This document shows, piece by piece, positions 1-9,275 of a stretch of DNA of 25,000 nt; the first letter of the stretch is position 1; each line of letters opens with the position of its first letter. The DNA is from Owenia fusiformis (taxonomy: Eukaryota; Annelida; Polychaeta; Sabellida; Oweniidae), in NCBI GenBank assembly GCA_903813345.2, contig CAIIXF020000172.1, positions 1 through 25,000 of the forward strand. The letters are read 5' to 3'. Under the pieces are notes generated by a model. It was not told the DNA's origin, did no database searches, and was given only the letters and a program-made list of their open reading frames with translations. Position numbers and translations under genes: made by a program.

Positions 1-1245
1 TCAATTGCTTCCCTTGCTCTACGTTTTGATAACTTGGCTACTCTCAAAAAACTTCCTGGACATTAAGGAGGTTTAAAAAATATGAGAAGTTTTTATTAAG
101 CTTTAAACATCTTAACATGAACACATATTTTGATATGCTCTATGGTTGAATTGATGAATTAGTTTTTAATATTATGGAAATTGTAGAAAGTGAAAATATT
201 TTTGTTTAAGGGGCATCCATGTCTCCAGTTAACCCTAAAGGTCTAAAAATCCCTCATTGAAATGCATACTATGGCGTATTGTTTTGTCATTTTAATTTCA
301 CGGGTTAATGCCGGACGATTCTAGACTTTATATGCACACTTGCGCCACTGTTTAATTTAGGCAAAGCTGGTGAAAACAATCAAATATGAGCACTCAAAGA
401 TCAAGATCTCAATGGATTATGCTGGGCTGTTGCTTTTGCTAGTGTATGTTTACAGTCAAGCCAGCAGTTACCATTATAACGTGTGTGGAATATCACCCTT
501 GCAGATTCTAACTGGACTTCCCCACTTATGTCGTATATACTCTTTCATCGATTGTTCAAAGATATTTCATGTTGTGTGATCTCTTTTTTAATTATGCTAA
601 ATTCATATTTGCATACATATTGAGAAATAGTTAATTTACACTATGCAAATTTTGATAAAAATGCATGAATTTTCTGTAAGGCTTTCAACCTAATACTGGT
701 TCATATTATCATTTTTCATTTTTTGTTTTTGTTTCACTCATTTACTTTACGTTAAGTTCCACATGGCTAACTTTAATTATTAATCTAGTGCTTATGTAGT
801 TCAAAGTACATGTATGCTTTCTGATAGGTAGTTTGTGAATAATCAACCATGATGTTAATATCAATTTAATTATGTATGTATATAGTGTCAACAATTTAAA
901 AATTGTCATCAACTGGATTTGTCATAGTATACATGTACTGTTAGTAGTATTTGTTTTATGATTTATGTTTAATAAATTGTTCAGATGAAGTGATGTATTT
1001 TTTGCTTTAAATGTATAACCTATCAGTTTCTGTATCTAGTAGTAAAACGACTTTATTCTTTTTTGATGTTTCTCATTTCCTTTCTGTTTTGCTTGTAAAA
1101 CTTTTTTTTGAAGAAAAATGTTTTTTTATGAAACCACATTTCAAAATTATTTAACCTCCTATGTCAATTGTGACATTTGCATATTCAACATGATATGATG
1201 GCCCACTATTATCCAATGTTAATGATATGTTCTCTTTATTTGCAG
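1..1245 (+). other. ONECUT: ONECUT intron, 3' part
   Basis: AT-rich non-coding sequence leading into the homeodomain exon. It ends in a pyrimidine-rich tract and the acceptor TTTATTTGCAG at 1235-1245. The only ATG-started ORF of note (69 codons, 370-579) has no recognisable domain and looks like chance. In ONECUT genes of other animals the cut domain is on an upstream exon and a large intron separates it from the homeodomain exon, which fits the absence of a cut domain here. I see no other exon, RNA gene or repeat in this stretch. Confidence 0.85.
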
Positions 1246-1544
1246 CCTGCAAACGTAAGGAACAAGAACAAATCCAGCCGCAGGAAGACAGTCGGAACCC
1301 AAAGAAACCCAGACTTGTATTCACTGATATCCAACGACGCACTCTACACGCAATATTCAAGGAGACAAAACGACCATCAAAAGAAATGCAGGCTACCATT
1401 GCACAGCAGCTGGGGCTAGATATAACAACAGTCGCCAACTTTTTCATGAACGCACGCCGGCGGTCACTGGATAAATGGCGGGATGATGACGGCAACAACA
1501 ATCGGTCCAGCGCACCAGTAGGTGGCGCCATAAGTCCTGTATAA
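1246..1544 (+). CDS. ONECUT: ONECUT/HNF6 homeobox transcription factor, terminal coding exon
   Basis: The exon begins in phase 1: its first two bases complete an alanine codon if the upstream exon ends in G. It opens with CKRKEQE, the conserved linker after the cut domain, and ends at TAA 1542-1544. The 60-residue homeodomain is at 1299-1478. Recognition helix 3 reads TTVANFFMNARRRSLDKW, with Phe at position 48 (not Trp), Met at 50 and Asn at 51. The F48/M50 pair is diagnostic of the ONECUT class. The segment PKKPRLVFTDIQRRTLHAIF is closer to vertebrate ONECUT1 than ONECUT2 as I remember them. The 22-residue tail is Asp/Asn-rich, then Ser/Ala/Gly. Family members bind DNA through cut domain plus homeodomain and control neuronal, sensory and endodermal differentiation in the nucleus. 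The cut domain and N-terminus are outside the window. Only the protein start is missing; no break is visible. Confidence 0.97.
1515..1529 (+). promoter_or_regulatory. Candidate CTCF core motif inside ONECUT coding exon
   Basis: CCAGTAGGTGGCGCC matches every position of the commonly quoted CTCF core CCASYAGRKGGCRS. It lies in codons for the post-homeodomain tail (residues PVGGA), so it must also encode protein. CTCF is a bilaterian insulator and architectural protein. Whether this species has it, and whether it binds here, cannot be read from sequence. Confidence 0.4.
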
Positions 1545-2140
1545 TTCCATATCAGCCTGAATACTGTTTCCAGGGGACGCTAGTAGCGTTTGCACTCAAA
1601 AGATGGCAGTTATTTGTGTGGATGCAGAACCCGACAAAAATGGGACTAGATTTTTTGCGGGTCTGTTCATCTTGATAATTTTTAATCAAAGCCGTCTCAT
1701 CAGCTGGTCAAATTGAAATGCAGCTGACATTCCAAAAGAACACATTCTAGCAAGTGTAGTTATTGTGTGTCTGTGGAGACTATATGGCTTATAACAAGGA
1801 ACAGAGCACTGCGGTTTATGGTAAAACCACTGACTAAGTAATATACCTCTAAGGTGGGCACGCCGAGTCGGAAAGAGTGATTCACTGTGCCACAAGTGGC
1901 AGCCATCTTGGCTGCGTTTCGGGAGGAGACTTGACGGGATAATCTCATATATAGTTAGCGATAGTGATCTGATATCTGAAATGGGGTGTGTCATGGTCTG
2001 AGTTTTATGATTTAAATGCTGCCGCAATTCTAGTGTACATTAGCAATAAGTATGTATATGATTGTCACATAGCCTCCTCACTTAGATCAATGTGTTCACT
2101 TTAAACAATTATAACAATGGCAGACATATTGGCTTGAATC

Positions 2141-2175
2141 ATGACACACCACATCACAATTATGACACACCACAT
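2141..2175. repeat. Short tandem direct repeat, 21-base period
   Basis: ATGACACACCACAT occurs at 2141-2154 and again at 2162-2175. It runs into a GTGTGTGTTTGTGG tract that can fold back imperfectly on the second copy. Small local duplication, no function implied. Confidence 0.6.
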
Positions 2176-4311
2176 GTGTGTGTTTGTGGCATAAGAAATA
2201 CATCAAGTCATGTTAAAAAAAAAAGAAAATATTATTTATTCTCACGTGCCATTTGAATCTATTTATTTCTACATTCTGATGTATTTTGGACATACATGTC
2301 TCAGGTTTGTTTTTATGTAAACCGCTTTGTTTATATAAATCACATTATGCTATCAAAGATGTACATGTACATTAAAACAGGAAATTGTGTATCTCATTCT
2401 CCTATATTTTGGGCCAATCAACTTTAAATCAAATGAATTATATAAGCAGCATGATATACAATTTTTAATATTAAACACCAAATGATATTTTTACACGAGT
2501 ATTCATCTTAAAAAAACAATCAGAGCTCCGAGATCAACTTATGTATATATAGATAGAAACCATTATGGTGAACAGGTATTCTGTGTTAAAGACATAGTAG
2601 CTTTAACTTAGGACTGTGATTTTTAGTTATGGATTTTTATTATATTTGTTTTGTCTTTTTTAGCTTCATTTAGATATGAATATATATTTATGTATGTTGG
2701 ATTTGCTAGCCTAACATGTGTTTAGAGTGGTTGTATATATTGTGTACAAAAACATAAAGGGTAGGTCTCATTTTACTAGCTTAGTTGCCCCATTGATTGA
2801 GAAGTCCCATTTTACTCAGGCGCGATTTTCACATTCCAAAATCAAATTCCAACTCTCTGTCAGAGATGATTTTAAGGTGGCAGTTTGAGTTGGAAGTTTG
2901 TCTTGTTTTATATAAGAGGCCAGACTAATTTCATTCTCATGTTTAACTGGAACTGTCATTACAGTCAAGTGGTCTTTAGTCATAAATTATACCCACTTTA
3001 GACACAATGTATTCATCTAGATTTATCCTTTAAACAAAAAGTAGGCACTACATTCCAAAAGATCTCAGATGACTAAGCATTTGTTGTAAAAAATCCTCGT
3101 CTGAGTTTTGGGACTATTTTCTTGGGGCAAGGACACAGTGGTGGCACATGCAGCTTTTGCCAAATATGGGTGACAATGGATATATCCTCCGGGATAATAT
3201 GAATGTTCTTTATTGTATATATTGCAATGTATGTAGTTTAGTTATTTATAGGTGGGCAGGGCTATATCTTTTGTTAGTTCATAGCTGTATCCAACTTTTT
3301 TCAACATTCCAGTTTTTACATTCATGTTAACGTAAATGTAAATTCTATTATTTATATGTAGCTATAATTTATTTGCCATAATATCCCTTGTGAAAGAGAT
3401 TCGGCAATGGCTGTAATGCTTCTTATGTGTGAATTACTTATTTCATCTGGTATATCAAAATAATAGGAATGAGTATTACAATCATTGTGTGTGAAATCAA
3501 CTTTTTGAAGGCAACTATATAGGAGGACCAAGTCTTTCTCAGAGAACATACTAAATATTATTACCTTTATAATTTAGTAAGCAAGATATTATTATTTATT
3601 TGGGAACAAAATTCCTACTATCAATGACTGATATGTACTTTATTTAAGCTACAGTGGTGTGATGAGAATGATATGAAATTTGTTGCCGTCTTAGACCTTA
3701 CATGCGCCAGTATGATGAATAAGCGATATACTATATGTATATGATTTGTGCTTTCAATCAGAATATGCGTACGGAGTCATACTGTGACTGCATCAAGTTT
3801 TTACATTTTTATATAGTGTTTACATGTATGTATGAAGCCTTCGAATGAACACTGTCCCTTGGGTGGGACTTGTTTAGCAGAAGGGGTTTCTACTTAAGAT
3901 TTAGTGGTAGTCGTACCACTCTGTTTGGTTGTATGTATGATAAGGCATGTGTATAGCAACTTAAAGTGTACATAAATTCACATCATAAACAATGCTATGT
4001 TGTGATAGAGTGAAGTGCAATGGATTATGTATAATGTGTATGTATACCACGCCTTCTCACTTTCTTTATTGTTAACTCTTATGATCAAAGTTTCTCCACG
4101 GGTCCAGTAACAAAACCTAAAACAAACATCTGGTGGGTCATGACACATAGCTCGATGTCTTATGAACACCAGTGAAAATTTATATATTTATTGTAGAACT
4201 TGCGTCATAAGACATCAAGAGTTTGTTGAGAGTCTGAAATTGATCATTAAAGAATATATGCTCTCCGTAGAAAAATGTATGTAGCCCTTTATAAACCTTT
4301 AGATCATACAT

Positions 4312-4317
4312 AATAAA
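4312..4317 (+). terminator. Candidate poly(A) signal for ONECUT
   Basis: First canonical AATAAA downstream of the ONECUT stop, followed about 35 bases later by a TG-rich stretch (TCTGTGTCG). A second AATAAA is at 4574-4579 and further ones at 6981-7002. In AT-rich DNA such hexamers also arise by chance, so the choice is tentative. Confidence 0.3.
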
Positions 4318-4340
4318 AAACCATATGCTAAGATCGTAAA

Positions 4341-7072
4341 GTAAAATTTCCATCTGTGTCGAGGGCGTACTAAGATTGGTATATTTACTGAGGGGGGAAT
4401 TGTGTTTGCTCTATTAAAGCAATATTCTCTGGAATATAATAGGGCTACATGCATAGCATAATATGTAGATATGTTTTTTCACCATGACATAGAAAAAAGT
4501 CAAACAAAACCTGAATGCAATGTTTGCTTGATATACACTTACATAAATTGGAAAATTCATTGCTATTCAGGGAAATAAAAGCACAAACTATTTTAACTTG
4601 GTCGCCTAGACAACAGCTTTGCATTTATAATTGGATAAATCGTGGCTAAAGTTAGTTTCATTGTTCACTGAATGAATGCGTAGGGGAAATTGAAGTGAAG
4701 GTAAAAGCGGTATTTGGAAATGTACATTTGATACCCAGGCACTTTACATTGTGAATTAGTATTCCCCCACTTGATAAACGAGTGGATGTATTACATTATT
4801 CTCTCAGATTACAATGAGCTTTATGGGTAATATCTCTATGCAGAATGCATAATACATGTACCATGTAAAGGCATCACACTGTATTTTCAAAATAATAGGA
4901 ATCAGATTTTGATAAATTGCTTACAATTACATTTTGGGTGTGTCCTGGGTTTCAAATGCGTTTTGGGTGTGTCATGAAAGGGCTGAAATTGTCTAATCAA
5001 ACTGTGATATAATTCTTGATAGCAATAACTGAAAGACATCGCTACGTGTTTAATGTTGTATCAGTTAATCGTACCATGATTTCAGCCATTTTAGTTTTGT
5101 GCCAAACCCATTCAGCCAATTGAAATGCAAAGTTGTTGTCGACCTCTCTATATGTATGGCTAAATTAATATTTTCAATTTGTGTATTGAAAAAAGCATTC
5201 CTAAAGAATGAGCCTATTCTTATGCCCTGCTGGGATTGAATTATGATATTATTTATGCTTGAACCAAAGCCATCAGAAAGTAACAATAAGACTAGTCATT
5301 AGCTTTAATAATGATGCATTTAGTGTGCATAAACTGAGGGTAAAATGTAAGACGGTTGTAGCTGCCAAATGCACTGAAAGGTTAACTGGGGAGTGAGTCC
5401 TAAGTGTATTAGAAACTGTGATGTGAAACCATGGCCTCAGTTCACTCTTATTGAGCTGATGAGAAGATCTAACAAGCTGGAAAATTACTAGAGGTTCCGT
5501 CAAAATCGTGATGACATCATCTGGCCATGACAAGCCAAGATAGCTATGATTTGAAGGCTGGACTGTCACTTGATTCTTAAGAGATTAGCGATAACATTTG
5601 ATCTCTGAAATGTGACCAATCAATAGAAAGCCCATGTGAATTGAGAAAAAATCCCAATCTTCAAAGTTTCACTGATTCGTCCCGAGTTGACTTTTATCTT
5701 ATTTTCCACGCTCTGATTTTCAAATGTCTAAATTATTTGCGGTAAATTTTAACAGGTTATGGTTTGTCAAACTTGTCTGCCTTCATGTTGCGTTTTCTCC
5801 AAAATTAGTAATTACCTTCTGGGTTTGGAAAACATGTTCAATGGTTATCATGTAAAGAAATAGTAAGTTTTGTTGGGCACCCTAATGTATATTGATCTTC
5901 TTTTCGAATCATACTTATACAACTAGTTTCTATTCATCATGTTTTCTAAGCATTTAGGACGCAAAAAGAAAATAACATAAGGCATGGAATGCATTGTTTC
6001 ATGAAGAAAGGAACGCAATAGTTGTTAGAAATACTGGAAACTTAAGTTCTTGTAGATCGATGTTTGCAACACAAAACCCTATCTCTTCGCCTTATAGAAG
6101 CAAAACCAACAATCTTCTCATTAGAATTTCTATTTGTCTAACTCTACGAGTGCTAATGGAAAATTGGTGAGTGTTTCTATAGCCAAAAACTTGTGTAGAC
6201 ATTTTAATGCTATTCATTCCAAGGCTATTGATTGGGTAGGTATTGCCTTTCATGCTTGGACACCTGGCAAAACCCAGTATATTCCCATCACTTCTAGGTA
6301 GCACAACCGTCGCATCTTGGATACCAAAATTTATAAACGCCATAATTCTATGAATATTCTCATAAATAGAGAATATTAATCGTAGAAATATTCCATAATA
6401 ACATTTCCAACAAGTTTTATTGAAAACGATTCCATGAAAGGAGGATTTGTGAAAATAGTTGTCGGGTATACCAGAAAGTATTTTGTTGCATTCCATTTGT
6501 GGTAATTTTTGGAGTATGTAATCTATGCTCCGTGAATTGTAAATAAGGCATCTAATGAATTGTATGTGCAATAGTAGGGAGTTATTTATTTAGAAAAAAT
6601 GTATTATTGCTCTTTCACAATCATGTGAAATCAAATTTGTGCAATTAAATATCCAGTCACCCGTAACTGTGGTAATGCCCTGAATGTGGGCAGCCATTTT
6701 GTTTCACTATGCCCAGCTGTGTGTAGGCTTTGTTTGTGTGTAAATAGTGACAAAGAGCGCAACATTGGGGCAAAATCTTGCACTTTTGTCTTTTTTTAAC
6801 CTGACCTCCCTCTTGAAAACCTCACAAACTAACCATATAGATGTATGTTTTGAGGACAGAGGTCTTAGTGTTCTTGCACCCTAGTATCATGTGTATCATG
6901 TATTCAACAACTTTCATGGATGTAAATTTTTCAAAACCATACCATTATGCAAACCTTAGATTGTATGTATTATATTGTGTAATAAATAGAGATGAGAATA
7001 AAAAATCAATACCAAGTTCTTCGTTTTTGATTATTTAAAAGTTTAAATTCATATTTCTCAATATTTGCAAAA
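4341..7072. other. Intergenic AT-rich region
   Basis: No exon-like sequence with conserved residues. It contains two copies of TTTTGGGTGTGTC at 4932 and 4961, extra AATAAA hexamers near 4574 and 6981, and the isolated ORF at 6092-6571 described separately. Otherwise I see nothing recognisable. Confidence 0.6.
6092..6571 (-). other. Unassigned 159-codon ORF
   Basis: An uninterrupted minus-strand reading frame between the two genes. The product is rich in Ile, Arg, Ser and Asn with no signal peptide, clear membrane span, zinc-binding pattern or family motif I know. The ATG context (GCACATG) lacks a purine at -3. There is no obvious promoter, and I cannot tell whether splice sites extend it. 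In DNA this AT-rich a frame of this length is somewhat longer than expected by chance, so it is recorded, but it may be random or a worn-out mobile-element fragment. I do not assign a function. Confidence 0.15.
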
Positions 7073-7074
7073 TA

Positions 7075-7262
7075 CATTCCCCTCCAAAAGTTTGGAATAT
7101 CCCTTTTTATTTTGAACCTCTGTTTATGTTTGGCAATTCAAATAAAATCCTTGGTCATTAATTGCCAAAATAATGAAACCGAGGAAAAAGGTTGAATTCA
7201 AACACAAACTTTATCCTGCTATTCAAAGGCAATTTAGGGTTGCAGACTTTTGGAGGGAAGTG
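7075..7262. mobile_element. Tc1/mariner-type MITE (188 bp)
   Basis: Terminal inverted repeats: the left end reads CATTCCCCTCCAAAAGTTTG and the right end, reverse-complemented, reads CACTTCCCTCCAAAAGTCTG, matching at 17 of 20 positions. Both ends are flanked directly by TA (7073-7074 and 7263-7264), the target-site duplication of Tc1/mariner transposons. There is no transposase ORF, so it is non-autonomous. An inner perfect inverted repeat TTTGGCAATT/AATTGCCAAA lies at about 7129-7169. The repeat sequence resembles ends widespread among Tc1/mariner elements. It sits in the intergenic region and breaks no gene. Confidence 0.85.
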
Positions 7263-7373
7263 TACATCATGTAAAAATTGTTTAAAACAAGTTCAAGTAC
7301 ATATCTGCCATTAAAAAAAGAAGAAGATTGTTGTGTGTATTTATAATTGAAAAGGTTAATTTTTGAGTTGTGC

Positions 7374-7522
7374 AAAAATCAATCATTACAACCCAGTGCG
7401 TCATACTTCTATTTACTATCCCTTAACTATTAAAACCAGCTTCATATATCATGAAAATCAAACATTAAGTTATACCAACCCAGTATATGTCATATTTCTA
7501 TTTAATATTCCTTAACAATAAC
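7374..7522. repeat. Diverged tandem duplication, period about 88 bases
   Basis: A block with CAACCCAGTGCGTCATACTT (from 7389) recurs as CAACCCAGTATATGTCATAT (from 7477). Similar flanks (AAAATCAA upstream, CTATTTA..AT.CCTTAAC downstream) are present in both copies. The copies differ by substitutions and small indels, so the duplication is old. It adjoins the MITE on the left and the CTCF/E-box-like site on the right. Confidence 0.65.
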
Positions 7523-7552
7523 GCAAATGCGAGTAGGTAGTTACCAGTTTCA

Positions 7553-7564
7553 CCACCAGGTGGC
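7553..7564 (+). promoter_or_regulatory. Candidate CTCF-like / Snail-type E-box site
   Basis: CCACCAGGTGGC fits the CTCF core over its first 12 positions, and the full 14-base core has one mismatch (T where a purine is expected). The same bases contain CAGGTG, an E-box bound by Snail/Scratch and class I bHLH proteins, and CCACCAGGTGG is nearly palindromic. The surrounding 60 bases are unusually GC-rich for this region. Sequence alone cannot separate the two readings. Confidence 0.3.
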
Positions 7565-8846
7565 TCGCTCGGGTCAGATAGCATGGCGGGTATAGTGGAA
7601 AGTTCCCTTTAACTTAAATTACATCTGTTTAAGTGGTTCAATTTTCACATAGCCCTTATGTATCTAATAGTTATGCAAATTAAAGTATGTCCAGTAAAAG
7701 AAAATGTTATATGTCCAATACAAGAAAAGATATTTCACTTTTTGTGATTTTGTAATATGGGGTCTATGGGGAATCAACCCGAACTAGAAGTCACATTTTC
7801 AAAAAATATTAAATTTTCAAAGTTGATAAACAATTTTCGAAACCATATTTTTAGATGTATTTTTACATGTAGATTTCAAATATGATATCACTTTGACTGA
7901 ATATTTAATGACGTAAATCAAGATCATTTCTACTCGCATCTAGTCTATTCAAACCAGGTCAATAGAGCAAGTCACACAGGTTCAACAATCCCAAACACCA
8001 CATGATTCACATCAACAAGATATTTCTCAATCATAGATCCATTTAGATAACAATGGAAACACAAAACCTTTGTATTTTCTGTTTTAATTGTACACATTCA
8101 TTCTCAAACTCAAGGCCCACATATCCGATATTGAATCAACATTAAAAACTTAGAATTATCACCACTTCGTGAAGCCTTTCCTTAGGGGATTAGTACTCAT
8201 TTCATCCTTGGTCAAAGGGTATTTCACTTTTTTCCTTTTCTTTCCTTTCTGAATTTAAGCATAAATGAAGTCATATGAAGAAGGATGTACTCATTTAGAA
8301 GGCTTATATTTTACAATAATGACTTGAGCAATAGATGGAGCAATAGTGCCGATCACTGGTCCAAGGTGAATAATGAGTTTGTACTTAATTTTCAATAGGT
8401 GATGATAATACGAATAGCCTCATCTCCCTGTGTCAAGATTCCACTATGTTGCCCATTGAAATGAGGTTAATTTCATATTATAATTCAACCTTAGTTCTCC
8501 AATAGCAATTTAAAGAAACAATATGTCAAAATGTTTATAAATCCAAATTCAGAAATGATCAAACTAATCTAATCTTAATGTTGAATCTGATGAATCAGTG
8601 ATATGAGATCATTAAGCTTGTGTAACTAACAAAATATTGGATAGGTGGCAGCGGAGTATAGGAACTAGAGACCAGTTCTTTTTATCTTTATTAAAGGCTT
8701 TATTCCGCCTTTATAGAATCATATAGACCAATCAGATATATTGCCATACCTCTTTAAAAGTACCCTGACAGACACCACACTAAGATTACAGAGATGTGAT
8801 ACGAAAACATGAGATTTGTTAATTAAGCACATCGCTAGGACAAAAA

Positions 8847-8925
8847 GGGCAACATTTGATAAATACTAAACAAGTCATTACTATCAAAAGGGGCAACATT
8901 AGAAAAACACAAAACAAACTATTAC
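8847..8925. repeat. Degenerate direct repeat, period 44
   Basis: GGGCAACATT at 8847 and at 8891 is followed in both copies by a similar A-rich stretch ending in (T/C)ATTAC. Two imperfect copies in tandem; no further significance seen. Confidence 0.5.
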
Positions 8926-9136
8926 CCTATAAACTATATCAAACTTTTGTTAAATGACTATTGCATATTTAGTCATACAGTGTATGTAGTCTCTTAATCA
9001 TACACTTTCTAAATAGGAAACTAATTGGTCATATGCTTTGCATATTCTTTCTTGAACGTACCCTTTGCATTTGTTTGACTACATTTCTTAAAAGAGAGCT
9101 TCATCTTCACTCTTTCAATAAATCTCTGAACTCACC

Positions 9137-9275
9137 TAGCCAATCAGAGTTTGTCATCGAAATATGGACGACTCACTATATATGGTCATTTCCTCTGATG
9201 TAATCACATAGTTAATAAGGATATATTTAGTGTGCATCCTTCCAGCTTGCTGATTGGTTGTGAACAGGTCACCCC
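9137..9275. promoter_or_regulatory. Candidate regulatory segment with paired CCAAT boxes
   Basis: AGCCAATCAG (about 9138-9147) is a good NF-Y-type CCAAT box. About 110 bases on, TGATTGGTTG (about 9251-9260) is one in the opposite orientation. AGGTCA, a nuclear-receptor half-site, follows at about 9267-9272. The stretch is less AT-rich than its surroundings. No gene starts nearby on either strand that I can see, so a distal element is more plausible than a promoter. Weak evidence. Confidence 0.15.

Larger units (their letters stand above)
1545..4340 (+). other. ONECUT: ONECUT 3'UTR (probable extent) and flank
   Basis: No coding signal follows the ONECUT stop. The first 400 bases or so are less AT-rich than the rest, then composition becomes strongly AT-rich. 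I find no canonical AATAAA until 4312, though ATTAAA variants occur, for example at 2371. The transcript may therefore carry a 3'UTR of about 2.8 kb. Long 3'UTRs are known for vertebrate ONECUT genes. The end point is inferred; ORFs of 60-113 codons here have no recognisable domain. Confidence 0.45.

Noticed and set aside
370-579. 69-codon ORF in the ONECUT intron
   Set aside because: No domain, ordinary chance length, no splice-site support.
1299-1305. miR-9-type seed match CCAAAGA
   Set aside because: It is in the homeodomain coding sequence. I found no CCAAAGA in the probable 3'UTR to 4312, so miR-9 regulation is not supported.
1177-1531. ORFs in other frames over the ONECUT exon (80 and 126 codons)
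   Set aside because: They overlap the homeodomain frame, which has unmistakable family residues.
2599-2605. AGCTTTA, a possible miR-79 seed match in the ONECUT 3'UTR
   Set aside because: A single 7-mer in AT-rich sequence is expected by chance, and the 3'UTR end is uncertain.
5065-5569. Two overlapping minus-strand ORFs (73 and 98 codons)
   Set aside because: No recognisable motif, different frames, no splice arrangement seen to join them; length within chance for this composition.
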